NCBI RefSeq assembly: GCF_014645655.1
Contig: NZ_BMMD01000014.1
Location: 1-64,000 of the forward strand
Length of the DNA stretch: 64,000 nt
Source of the DNA: Agromyces bauzanensis
GTDB taxonomy: Bacteria; Actinomycetota; Actinomycetes; Actinomycetales; Microbacteriaceae
Direction: 5' to 3'
This document shows positions 8,393-16,486 of this stretch, one piece after another; position 1 is the stretch's first letter, and every line of letters starts with the position of its first letter. The translations under genes were made by a program, and so were the position numbers. A model generated the notes under the pieces. The model searched no databases. It saw only the letters and a program-made list of their open reading frames with translations, and had not been told where the DNA came from.

Positions 8393-9301
8393 ATGGAGAT
8401 CCACCAGCTCAACTCCTTTCTGGCCGTAGCGGAGGAGTTGCATTTCGGCCGTGCCGCTCAGCGCCTCCACATCGCGCAACCGCCCCTGAGCCGCACGATC
8501 CGTCAGCTGGAGCGAGATCTCGGTGCCACCCTCTTCGACAGGAACACCCGGAGCGTGCGGTTGACTCCGGCGGGGGAGGCGCTGCTGGGCCCCGCACGCG
8601 AGGTGCTCAACTCCTGCCGCCTGGCCGAACTGGCGGTCGCCTCCGCCGGTCGCGGGCTGACCGGCCGGATCCGCATCGGCTTCGCCGGCGCGTCATCGCA
8701 TCTCTATGTCGGTCGCTTGGTCAAGCGCGTGCGCGAGCATCATCCGGGGGTGGAATTCGAGCTGCACAGCTCGGCGTACGCGCGCGAGTCGCTCAACAAG
8801 GTGCTCGACAAGACGTTGGACGTTGCGATGGTCCGATGGATGTCGCCTACGCCGGGCGTCGACTCGCGGGTGATCGCGCAAGAGCAGATGCTGATCGCCG
8901 TGCCCAACGACCATCCCCTCGCGGGTGAGGAATCGATTCGGATGGAGGACCTTGCCGGCGACGCGTGGGTGACGCTCCCGGCCGAACCCGGCTCGGTGCT
9001 CCGCGATGCGCTCATCAAGATCGCCGACGACGCAGGCTTCTACCCCCGCATCGTGCAGAGCGCACCGGACTCGTGGTCGGTCATGGCGCTCGTCGCGGCG
9101 GAGGTCGGCTGCTCGCTCACACTGGCGTCCGTTGCAGCCAGCATGGCCAATCCAGGGGTGGTGTTCCGCCCACTGCGCGACTCGCCTCCGCCCCTCGACC
9201 TGAGATTGGTGTGGCGCCGTGGGGACGACAGCGCCCTGCTGAAGGAGATCCTCAGGGTCTCCGAGACGGCACTGCTCGAACCAGGGCCGGACCCTGCCTG
9301 A
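8393..9301 (+). CDS. LysR-family transcriptional regulator
   Basis: A 302-residue LysR protein: an N-terminal winged helix-turn-helix (residues 1-60; FLAVAEELHFGRAAQRLHIA, PPLSRTIRQLE) and a substrate-binding domain like those of the CatM/BenM group, which sense aromatic or dicarboxylic acids. It lies between two operons of the same pathway and points the same way. A palindrome ATACAGTAT at 8351-8359, about 35 bp before its start, has the form of a LysR autoregulatory half-site pair. It may control the cluster, but the AGGTATTGGAC elements do not look like a LysR box and none precedes this gene. Confidence 0.9.
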   Translation: MEIHQLNSFLAVAEELHFGRAAQRLHIAQPPLSRTIRQLERDLGATLFDRNTRSVRLTPAGEALLGPAREVLNSCRLAELAVASAGRGLTGRIRIGFAGASSHLYVGRLVKRVREHHPGVEFELHSSAYARESLNKVLDKTLDVAMVRWMSPTPGVDSRVIAQEQMLIAVPNDHPLAGEESIRMEDLAGDAWVTLPAEPGSVLRDALIKIADDAGFYPRIVQSAPDSWSVMALVAAEVGCSLTLASVAASMANPGVVFRPLRDSPPPLDLRLVWRRGDDSALLKEILRVSETALLEPGPDPA

Positions 9302-9358
9302 CGCCGAGACGGCGCAATCGCGCGGTAATGTCCGCAACGGATGAATGGTCGTCTGAAT

Positions 9359-9369
9359 AGGTATTGGAC
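9359..9369 (+). promoter_or_regulatory. Shared AGGTATTGGAC element, site 3
   Basis: The 11-bp core is identical to the other three sites. It ends 54 bp before the CoA transferase A start codon. CATAGT stands 19 bp after TTGGAC, so a -35/-10 reading is possible at this site. Confidence 0.6.
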
Positions 9370-9423
9370 TTGTAAGAATGCCGTGAACCATAGTTGTGGC
9401 GAGTCCCGTCCGATGGAGCGCAG

Positions 9424-10344
9424 ATGAGTCACGACAAGGTTCTGAGCATGACCGAGGCGATCCGTCGTTTCGTCAGCGACGGGATGACGGTCGCGCTCGA
9501 GGGATTCACCCACCTCATCCCCTACTCCGCTGCACACGAGATCATCCGGCAGCAGAAGCGCGATCTGACCCTCTGCCGGATGACTCCAGACATCATCAGC
9601 GACCAACTGATCGCGGCCGGCTGCGTCTCCAAGCTGGTCGCCTCGTTCTTTGCGAGCGGATCCGCGGGTTCGCTGTACGAGATTCGGCGGCGAGTCGAGT
9701 CCCTCGTGCCCGAAGCGCTCGAAGTCGAAGAGTACAGCCACTACGGCATGGTGAGCCGCTATCACGCCGGGGCGAGCGGGATGCCGTTCGCGCCGCTTCG
9801 CTCCTATTCCGGCAGCGACATGCCCGACCTCAATCCCTTGCTGAAGGTCGTCGACAATCCCTACGGCGAGGGGACGGTCTACGTCGTTCCTGCGCTCAAT
9901 CCCGACGTCACGATCATCCACGCCCAGCGGGCGGATCGCTCCGGGAACACGCAGATGTGGGGGGTGCTCGGTGCCCAGCAGGAGGCGGCTTACGCGGCGA
10001 CGCGCACCATCGTCGTGGTCGAGGAGATCGTCGACGGCGCGGTGGTGCGCGCCGACCCCAACCGCACGATCGTGCCCGCCCATGTGGTGGACGCGGTAGT
10101 GCTGTCGCGCAGAGGCGCGCACCCCTCCTATGTGCAGGGCGGGTACGACCGCGACGGGGAGTTCTATCGCGAGTGGACGGCGATCAGCCACGAGCCGGAG
10201 CGACTGCGCCAATGGCTCCAAGACTGGGTCTACGACCTGAAGGACAGTGACGACTACGCCGAGAAGCTGGGGCCGGAGAAGTGGGCCGCGCTCGCGGTCA
10301 GTGACCGGCCCTCAGGTGTCGTCAACTACGGGAGCAGCAGGTGA
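9424..10344 (+). CDS. CoA transferase subunit A (CatI-like)
   Basis: Alpha subunit (306 residues) of a class I CoA transferase. The sequence follows the CatI/3-oxoadipate CoA-transferase branch: VALEGFTHLIPYSAAHEIIR, LCRMTPD, HAGASGMPFAPLR, TIIHAQRADRSGN and GAHPSYVQGGYDRD. Such enzymes activate dicarboxylic acids with succinyl-CoA. GGAG stands 5 nt before the ATG at 9424, which favours it over an upstream start. The stop overlaps the subunit B start (GTGA), the usual coupling for such pairs. Here it would load a dicarboxylate with CoA before beta-oxidation; glutaconate or adipate-type substrates are also possible. Confidence 0.88.
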   Translation: MSHDKVLSMTEAIRRFVSDGMTVALEGFTHLIPYSAAHEIIRQQKRDLTLCRMTPDIISDQLIAAGCVSKLVASFFASGSAGSLYEIRRRVESLVPEALEVEEYSHYGMVSRYHAGASGMPFAPLRSYSGSDMPDLNPLLKVVDNPYGEGTVYVVPALNPDVTIIHAQRADRSGNTQMWGVLGAQQEAAYAATRTIVVVEEIVDGAVVRADPNRTIVPAHVVDAVVLSRRGAHPSYVQGGYDRDGEFYREWTAISHEPERLRQWLQDWVYDLKDSDDYAEKLGPEKWAALAVSDRPSGVVNYGSSR

Positions 10345-11144
10345 GCATCATGGGCCAGCCAGTGGCGGAGGTTTCGGGCTACACCGCGACGTCGACCGAG
10401 CTGATCGTCTCGGTCGCGGCCAGGGCTCTCGCGGGCAAGCGACGTGTCTTCGCAGGCGTCGGTCTGCCCACGCTGGCGGTCGACCTCGCCCAGCGCACCG
10501 TCAACCCCGACGTGGAGCTCGTGTACGAGTCGGGGGTCTGCGCGGCGCACCCCACGAGCATGCCGGAAAGCATCGGCGATGCCGTCATCGTCGCCGGCGC
10601 GGAGGCGGTGCTCTCCATGCAGGCGCTGTTCGGTTACGTCCTTCAGGGCGGGCACATCGATGTGGGATTCCTCGGTGCCGCCCAGATCGACCGTTTCGGT
10701 TCGCTCAATACCAGCTTCATCGGTGATGCGCGTTCGCCGCGGGTGCGGCTCCCGGGGGCGGGCGGTGCCCCGGAGATCATGATGAATGCGGCCGAGGTGT
10801 TCGTGATCATGCGGAGGCACGATCACGGTTCCTTTCCGGCGGAGCTCGACTTCTGCACCTCACCGAGTCCCGTGCGCGCGTGCGCGAGCGGTCTGGGACT
10901 CCCGCACAGGGGCATGGGCGTCTCGACGGTCATCACGCCGCTCGGCACCCTGGAGCGACCGTCGGCCTTCGCTGAACTCGAGCTGATCTCGGTGCACGAG
11001 GGGGTCTCGGTGGACGAGGTCAGGGCCGCGACGGGATGGGATCTGAAGGTCGCCGATGACGTGCGCGTGACCATGCCTCCGAGCGACGAGAGCATCCGGC
11101 TGCTCCGGGAAGAGATCGACACGGTGAGGCTCTATCTGCGCTGA
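10341..11144 (+). CDS. CoA transferase subunit B (CatJ-like)
   Basis: Beta subunit (267 residues) of the class I CoA transferase. The catalytic Glu that forms the glutamyl-CoA intermediate is in VYESG (about residue 63). Further family features are GHIDVGFLGAAQIDRFGSLN, LPGAGGAPEI and GVSTVITPLG. The GTG start overlaps the stop codon of subunit A by 4 bp. It is followed after 48 bp by a MaoC gene. Confidence 0.88.
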   Translation: MSIMGQPVAEVSGYTATSTELIVSVAARALAGKRRVFAGVGLPTLAVDLAQRTVNPDVELVYESGVCAAHPTSMPESIGDAVIVAGAEAVLSMQALFGYVLQGGHIDVGFLGAAQIDRFGSLNTSFIGDARSPRVRLPGAGGAPEIMMNAAEVFVIMRRHDHGSFPAELDFCTSPSPVRACASGLGLPHRGMGVSTVITPLGTLERPSAFAELELISVHEGVSVDEVRAATGWDLKVADDVRVTMPPSDESIRLLREEIDTVRLYLR

Positions 11145-11192
11145 ACGTCCCACCAGACGAATGGACTCGGTCAGCCAGGAAGGTGAGTGACG

Positions 11193-11654
11193 ATGCGTGA
11201 GATCGACGGGATCGCCGGACTCAGGGAGGTCGAGGGCGAGGAGCTCGGCCGTAGCGAGTGGACGCCGGTCACCCAGGATCGGATCCAGGCGTTCGCGGAC
11301 GTGACCGGCGACCGGCAATGGATTCACGTCGACACGGAACGAGCGGCCCGCGGCCCGTATGGAGGTACGATCGCGCATGGATTCCTGGTGCTAGCCATGG
11401 TGCCCGCCCTGGCGGCTCAGGTATACCGGGTGAGTGGGCTGGCGATGGCCGTCAACTACGGACTCGAGAGAGTGCGATTTCCCGCTCCCGTGCTGGCCGG
11501 TTCCCGGATCAGGGTCGGCGTGCGTGTCATCCGGGTCACTGCGTCGGATCGAGGTCATCTCGCACTCATCGAGCACACCGTGGAGCGCGAGGGCTCGACC
11601 CGTCCCGTGTGCGTGGCCGAACAACTCCGCCTCCTCGTCGAGGAGCACCGTTGA
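11193..11654 (+). CDS. MaoC-like enoyl-CoA hydratase
   Basis: A single-hotdog hydratase of 153 residues. The active-site signature is FADVTGDRQWIHVD with the Asp and His of R-specific enoyl-CoA hydratases, followed by GGTIAHGFLVLAM. AGGAAGG precedes the ATG at 11193 at about 9 nt. At this length it is not the double-hotdog mesaconyl-C1-CoA hydratase (Mch) of the 3-hydroxypropionate bicycle, so hydration of an ordinary 2-enoyl-CoA during beta-oxidation is more likely. Its stop overlaps the start of the lyase gene. Confidence 0.85.
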   Translation: MREIDGIAGLREVEGEELGRSEWTPVTQDRIQAFADVTGDRQWIHVDTERAARGPYGGTIAHGFLVLAMVPALAAQVYRVSGLAMAVNYGLERVRFPAPVLAGSRIRVGVRVIRVTASDRGHLALIEHTVEREGSTRPVCVAEQLRLLVEEHR

Positions 11655-12535
11655 GAGACGGCGCGCGCGGCACGGCGATCGCCGGAACGCACCCGGTGGC
11701 CCAGGCGGTCACGGCCCTGTTCGTGCCGGGCAATCGGCCGGAGCGGTTCGAGAAGGCGGTCGCCGCGGGTGCCGACCTGGTGATCATCGACCTCGAGGAT
11801 GCCGTCCCGATTGTCGACAAGACACGCGCCCTCGATGCCGTCGTGGTCGCACTGAGAGGCGGTGACTCGATCCCGGTTCGGGCGATGGTGCGGATCAACG
11901 CCATGGGTTCGACGTCTTTCGACCGCGAGGTGGCTGCCCTCGTCGCGCTCTCGGCCGACCCCGGCAACGGTTTGGTCGGGGTCATGGTGCCCAAGGCGGA
12001 GCATGCGGGCGAGCTCGCCGCGCTGGCCCAGCGTCTTCCCGCCGAAGTGCCGATCGTCCCTCTGGCCGAGACCGCGCTCGGGCTGAGGAACTGCTTCGAA
12101 CTGGCGAGTGTGGCCAGCGTGTCGCGTCTCGCGTTCGGTGCGATCGACTTCGTGCTCGACATCGACGCAGGCGACGGTGATCGGTACCTGGACTACGCGC
12201 GTTCGCACCTGGTCGTCGCCAGTCGCGCCGCGAACGTGGCGGCGCCCCTGGACTCCCCGAGCCCCGAGATCCGCAACGCATCGCTCGTCCTCGAGTCCGC
12301 TCGACTGGCTCGGCACTTCGGGTTCGGAGGAAAACTGTGCATCCATCCGGCGCAACTCGCGGGCGTGGCGGCCGCGTTCACACCCTCCGAAGAGAGCATC
12401 CGGTGGGCTCGCGCCGTCGTCGACGCCGGAGTCGACGGAGCCGCGAGCCTCGAAGGCCGGATGGTCGATCCGCCCGTGGTCGAGCGCGCGAACCGCATCC
12501 TGAAGCGCGCCGAGGTCCTGCGCAAGCAGGCGTGA
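11651..12535 (+). CDS. CitE/HpcH-family lyase, probable citramalyl-CoA lyase
   Basis: A 294-residue TIM-barrel protein of the HpcH/HpaI-CitE family. TALFVPGNRPERFEKAVAAG, IIDLEDAV, MVRINAMG, VPKAE, PLAETALGL, GAIDFVLDI and GGKLCIHPAQL give the Mg-binding Glu/Asp and the C-terminal lid motif. Related enzymes split citramalyl-CoA or malyl-CoA to acetyl-CoA and pyruvate or glyoxylate. With meh and mct close by, citramalyl-CoA is the natural substrate. I placed the start at a TTG (11651) because GAGGAG lies 5 nt upstream and it overlaps the MaoC stop; a GTG at 11696 is the alternative. Confidence 0.8.
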   Translation: MRDGARGTAIAGTHPVAQAVTALFVPGNRPERFEKAVAAGADLVIIDLEDAVPIVDKTRALDAVVVALRGGDSIPVRAMVRINAMGSTSFDREVAALVALSADPGNGLVGVMVPKAEHAGELAALAQRLPAEVPIVPLAETALGLRNCFELASVASVSRLAFGAIDFVLDIDAGDGDRYLDYARSHLVVASRAANVAAPLDSPSPEIRNASLVLESARLARHFGFGGKLCIHPAQLAGVAAAFTPSEESIRWARAVVDAGVDGAASLEGRMVDPPVVERANRILKRAEVLRKQA

Positions 12536-12587
12536 TGAACGTGCGCCCGAATATTCATGCAGCATGGGCATCGATCGTCCATCCATT

Positions 12588-12598
12588 AGGTATTGGAC
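12588..12598 (+). promoter_or_regulatory. Shared AGGTATTGGAC element, site 4
   Basis: Part of TTAGGTATTGGAC (12586-12598), identical over 13 bp to site 2. It lies 85 bp before the aldehyde dehydrogenase start and 50 bp after the lyase stop, marking a new transcription unit. Confidence 0.6.
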
Positions 12599-12683
12599 GG
12601 CGCAAAGAGCCGGTGATTCAATCGGTGAGACGCGAAGCACTCGACTGGCAGGCAACCTCGGTCGGGAATCAAGGAGGATTCTG

Positions 12684-14189
12684 ATGACGGTCATGCAAGC
12701 ACCGGGCGCGACGGGCAAGCACGCGGGGTTCACATTCGTCCCTGGCGCGGAGCCGAGGCCGGAGCTGCTCATCGACGGTCGCTGGCAGGCGACGGGCAGC
12801 GTCATCGAAGTGCGGGATCCCGCCACCGATACGGTCGTCGGCGTGGTCGCCGACGGATCTCCTGCGGATGGGCTCGCCGCGCTGGATGCCGCAGCGGCGA
12901 GTCAGCCGGCGTGGGCAGCCGTTTCGGATGTGGAGCGATCTCGCCTGTTCCGTGAAGCCGAGGCCCGCCTCCTGGCCGCCCGTGACAACATCGCCCGAAC
13001 GATGGTGCTGGAGAGCGGGAAGCCCCTGGCCCAGGCCAACGTCGAGATCGACGCAGCGATCCAGTACTGGACCTGGTACGGGGGCCAGACCGGCCAGCAT
13101 CGCGGCACCTACGCGCCGTCCTCCGACGGGTCGTTCACGGTCATCACCAACCGAAAGCCCATCGGACCGAGCCTGCTCATCTCGCCCTGGAACTTCCCAG
13201 CCCTCACACCATTGCGGAAGATGGCCGCGGCCCTCGCGGCCGGGTGCACGATCATCGTCAAGTCTGCCGCCCTGACCCCCCTGACGAGTGCGCTGCTTGT
13301 GGAGGCGGTCGAAGGGGCGGGCTTCCCGCACGGCGTCATCAACCTCATCCACACCTCGGACTCCTCCGGTCTCTCTCGGGCGCTCATGGCCGACGAGCGG
13401 CTGAGGAAGGTCAGCTTCACGGGCTCGACCGAAGTCGGCCGGACGCTCATCGCCCAGTCCGCCCACAACATCATCTCGACCTCGATGGAGCTGGGTGGCA
13501 ACGGCCCATTCATCGTGCTCGACGACGCCGACCTCGATCTCGCGGTAGAGCATGCCATCGGGTCCAAGTTCCGGAACAGCGGGCAGGTCTGCGTCGCCAC
13601 GAACCGCTTCATCGTCCAGCGAAGCGTCGCGGACGAATTCGGTGAACGATTCGTCGAACGTGTCAAGCAGCTGCGGATGGGTCACGGGCTCGATCCCGAG
13701 ACCGACCTCGGCCCGGTCATCAACCGCCGGGAGCGTGACCGGATCATCGACTCGGTCGCCAGGTCGCGCGCCGCCGGTTCGAAGCTCCTGCACGGCGGCG
13801 AGGCTGTCGAGGGTCCCGGAAGCTTCATGCACGCGGCCGTGCTCGAGGCTGCGAGCCCCGATGACCCCCTTGCCCACGAGGAGATCTTCGGGCCCGTCGC
13901 GGTCACCTATCGCGTGGACTCTGCGGCCGACGCGATCGCGTTCGCCAACGACACCTCCTTCGGTCTTGCCGCCTTCGTCTTCACCACCGACGTCGCACGC
14001 GGTCTCGCTGTCGCGGGCGCGCTCGAGAGTGGCGTCGTCGGCCTCAACCGCGTCGGCGTGACCGAGCCCGCCTCGCCGTTCGGGGGGGTCAAGTCTTCGG
14101 GGCTGGGTCGCGAGGGCGGCCCGGAGTCCATCCTCGAGTTCATGGAGGAGCAGTACATCGCCTTCGCCTCGACCACCTCGGTCGACTGA
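12684..14189 (+). CDS. Aldehyde dehydrogenase, succinate-semialdehyde dehydrogenase-like
   Basis: A 501-residue NAD(P)-dependent aldehyde dehydrogenase. Catalytic Cys303 is in NSGQVCVATNRF, the general-base Glu in MELGGNGPF, and the cofactor motif in SFTGSTEVGR; PWNFPALTPLRK and FGGVKSSGLGREGG place it in the GabD-like branch that oxidises omega-semialdehydes to diacids. AAGGAGG stands 6 nt before the ATG at 12684, one of the strongest ribosome binding sites in the window. With the alcohol dehydrogenase 11 bp downstream it could convert an omega-hydroxy acid to a dicarboxylic acid. Confidence 0.92.
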   Translation: MTVMQAPGATGKHAGFTFVPGAEPRPELLIDGRWQATGSVIEVRDPATDTVVGVVADGSPADGLAALDAAAASQPAWAAVSDVERSRLFREAEARLLAARDNIARTMVLESGKPLAQANVEIDAAIQYWTWYGGQTGQHRGTYAPSSDGSFTVITNRKPIGPSLLISPWNFPALTPLRKMAAALAAGCTIIVKSAALTPLTSALLVEAVEGAGFPHGVINLIHTSDSSGLSRALMADERLRKVSFTGSTEVGRTLIAQSAHNIISTSMELGGNGPFIVLDDADLDLAVEHAIGSKFRNSGQVCVATNRFIVQRSVADEFGERFVERVKQLRMGHGLDPETDLGPVINRRERDRIIDSVARSRAAGSKLLHGGEAVEGPGSFMHAAVLEAASPDDPLAHEEIFGPVAVTYRVDSAADAIAFANDTSFGLAAFVFTTDVARGLAVAGALESGVVGLNRVGVTEPASPFGGVKSSGLGREGGPESILEFMEEQYIAFASTTSVD

Positions 14190-14200
14190 GAGGAGCCGAA

Positions 14201-15295
14201 ATGTCGGCCAACGCTTACGCCGTCCTGGAGGAGAACGGACCGATCACGACCATCGAGGTCGATGTTCCGCCGCCGACCGGTCGGGCCGTCGTGCTCGAGG
14301 TGACTCACGCCGGGGTGTGTCACTCGGACACCCACATCCGCGAAGGCGGCTACAACCTCGGCAACGGCTCCCTCCTGAGATTGGCGGACCGCGGCATCAA
14401 CTTCCCCATCACGATGGGCCACGAGATCGTCGGACGGGTGGTCGCGGTCGGCGAGGAGGTGGTCGGTTGCGCGATCGGGGATCTTCGGCTCGTCTACCCA
14501 TGGATCGGCTGCGGCGAATGCATCCACTGCCTCGCGGGCCACGATCCGCTCTGCGCCCGCCCCGCCGCCATCGGGGTCGCGAGGCCCGGCGGCTACGCGG
14601 AACTCGTCAGCGTTCCCGATGAGAAGTACCTCTTGGATTTCGATGGGGTCGAACCTGCCCTGGCCGCGACCCTCGCATGCTCGGGAGTGACGGCATACAG
14701 TGCCACGACCAAGGCCCTTGACGCTCGCGAGCCCACGGACCCCATCGTCGTGATCGGTGCCGGCGGTGTCGGCCTCATGGCGATCGCGACGCTCAGCGCT
14801 CGTGGGCATCGGAGCATCGTCGCGGTGGACGTCAATCCCGCCAATCTGGAGGCGGCGCGCGGGCTCGGAGCGACCACGACGGTGCTGGCGACCGGGGAGA
14901 ACCCCGCAGAAGCGATCCTCGCGGCGATCGGCGGACCCGCGAGCGGCGTCATCGACTTCGTCGGGAGCTCGACCACGGCGAACTCCGCGCTCGACGTGCT
15001 CGGCAAGGGAGGGCGACTGATACTCGTCGGCCTCTTCGGCGGCGAGCTGAAGGTGCCGACCGTCGTCGCGACGATCAAGATGCTCTCGGTGTTGGGGAGC
15101 TATCTCGGCGACCTTCAGGACCTGAGGGAGATGCTTGCACTGGCGCGCGGGGGACAGCTGCCGAGCATCCCGATTCAGCCGGGTACCCTGGATCGCGAAT
15201 CGGTCGCCGCTTCGCTCTCCAAGCTCATTTCGGGTGAGGTGCGGGGCCGGATCGTGCTGTCGCCGAACGCTGAGACCGCCACCGTCGAACGCTGA
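14201..15295 (+). CDS. Zinc-dependent alcohol dehydrogenase
   Basis: A 364-residue medium-chain dehydrogenase. Catalytic zinc ligands are the Cys of GVCHSDTH and the His/Glu of GHEIVG; the structural zinc site is CGECIHCLAGHDPLC with all four Cys. The NAD site is GAGGVGLMA. AGGAG lies 5 nt before the ATG. It is the second gene of the aldehyde/alcohol dehydrogenase operon. In the pathway proposed here it would oxidise a 6-hydroxyhexanoate-type acid; the SDR beside the monooxygenase that might once have done this is broken. Confidence 0.92.
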   Translation: MSANAYAVLEENGPITTIEVDVPPPTGRAVVLEVTHAGVCHSDTHIREGGYNLGNGSLLRLADRGINFPITMGHEIVGRVVAVGEEVVGCAIGDLRLVYPWIGCGECIHCLAGHDPLCARPAAIGVARPGGYAELVSVPDEKYLLDFDGVEPALAATLACSGVTAYSATTKALDAREPTDPIVVIGAGGVGLMAIATLSARGHRSIVAVDVNPANLEAARGLGATTTVLATGENPAEAILAAIGGPASGVIDFVGSSTTANSALDVLGKGGRLILVGLFGGELKVPTVVATIKMLSVLGSYLGDLQDLREMLALARGGQLPSIPIQPGTLDRESVAASLSKLISGEVRGRIVLSPNAETATVER

Positions 15296-15329
15296 AACCG
15301 TAATCGTCTGGAGCAGGCGGGCGTCCGAG

Positions 15330-15661
15330 GTGACCGCGGGGATCGGCCACTCCACCTCGACGGACTGGAACCAGTTCCATCCGCGGCGGTCCCACGCTCT
15401 GCTTTGCGCTGCGAGTCGCTGTGAGTAGTCGTCCCAGCTTGTGTCGCCACGCGGCCCCCACGCCTTCTCTGCGGCACCTGCGAGTCGCGGCATAAGGAGG
15501 AGTTCGAGGTCGTCGCGGTCGGTGACTGTCTCGCACCACACTGCCGCTTCGACTCCTGCGATCCGCGAGTCGTCGGTAACGAGGGGCGTGACATCGGCGG
15601 GATCCCATTCGACCCCATCCCTCAGTGACGCGGGCGGGTAGACCGGGAGCCCGAGGCGCGC
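15330..15661 (-). pseudogene. C-terminal fragment of a GH20 beta-N-acetylhexosaminidase
   Basis: Minus-strand translation reads GVEAAVWCETVTDRDDLE, LLMPRLAGAAEKAW and RGWNWFQSVEVEWP, the conserved end of GH20 beta-N-acetylhexosaminidases. The catalytic Asp-Glu pair and the rest of the barrel are missing; upstream sequence changes abruptly near 15661. It runs convergent to the alcohol dehydrogenase gene. This is a relic of chromosomal sequence broken by rearrangement. Confidence 0.75.
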
Positions 15662-15684
15662 GCTGCTCGTTCTGAACGGGATCG

Positions 15685-16125
15685 ATGGATGCCGCACGTT
15701 CCGCGTCTGCGGAACGGTGTGTGGCGGAGGGCGTGGATCTCGTCGCGGCCGTTCGTGACGAGTTCGGAGTTCAGATCTCCGCTCCTGACGGAACGGTGAT
15801 CGCGGGTGTGCCGTTCGAGCAGCCCGACGACGCCGCGCGATCCAATGTCGGGATCCTCGCCACGGTCGTTGGGATCCTCTACGACGACATCAACTATGGC
15901 GGCGGCACGCTCGTGTTCACGGGTATTCCCGAAGGGTGCACGACTGGTTATGCCTACGGGTACACGTCTCTGAGCGGCGTGGGCTGGAATGACCGGGCCT
16001 CGTCGATGCGCGGGTACCAAGGCTGCAGGACGGCAGTCTGGGAGAACGAGTACCCCATCGGGGCGTCCTTCGCCTATACGCCCGGTACGTATCACCTTGG
16101 TGCGTTGAACGACAAGGCGTTGGAA
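15685..16125 (+). pseudogene. Beta/gamma-crystallin-like (inhibitor I36-like) protein, truncated
   Basis: The frame encodes ILYDDINYGGGTLVFTG, GWNDRASSMRGYQGC and YHLGALNDKA, the Greek-key signatures (LYxxxNYGG, GWNDxxSS, NDKA) of beta/gamma-crystallin or I36 peptidase-inhibitor domains, normally secreted. There is no signal peptide and the second Greek key breaks off after NDKA, where a transposase fragment begins, so the 3' end at least is lost. A cut-down but expressed protein cannot be excluded. Confidence 0.55.
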
Positions 16126-16144
16126 GGCGGCGTGCGGGTTCGCG

Positions 16145-16420
16145 GTGACGCAGTCCGCGTTCCACCCGTCGGTGTTGACGTATTGGCGGCGCCGGCTCGC
16201 GGCCAGCGACCGCCCGTACCGCATCTTCGACGCGGTGACCACGGTGATCACCGAGTCGGGTGCCGTGAGTGGCAGGCGGCGGCGGGCGATCGATTCCACG
16301 ATCCTCGACGACCCGGCCGCCCGGGACGCGCTGGTGTCGGCGTTGGTCAACGATGCGCTGACGGTGCTGGCCGCACTCGACGGCGTCGAGCTGACCGCCC
16401 ACGGGCAGTTTCACATGGCC
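16145..16420 (+). pseudogene. IS1182-type transposase remnant
   Basis: FHPSVLTYWRRRLAASDRPYRIFDAV and GRRRRAIDSTILDDPAARDALVSALVNDALTVLAALDG recall the N-terminal part of IS1182-family transposases, with an internal deletion between STILDD and PAARDAL. No DDE catalytic core or terminal repeats remain. It sits at the junction between the crystallin-like fragment and the activator gene and may mark the break point. Confidence 0.6.
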
Positions 16421-16486
16421 GTCAACAGATTCCCGCTCGGACCTTTCGGTTCAGGTCGTCGACACCCTCAATCGCCGGCGACACTC

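Noticed and set aside
4254..12535. Complete 3-hydroxypropionate bicycle
   Set aside because: Mch, malonyl-CoA reductase, propionyl-CoA synthase and carboxylases are not here; only the Mct-Meh-lyase end is present.
13907..15697. Long minus-strand frame of 596 codons
   Set aside because: Only its first part is real (the GH20 fragment). The rest is the antisense shadow of the alcohol and aldehyde dehydrogenase genes.
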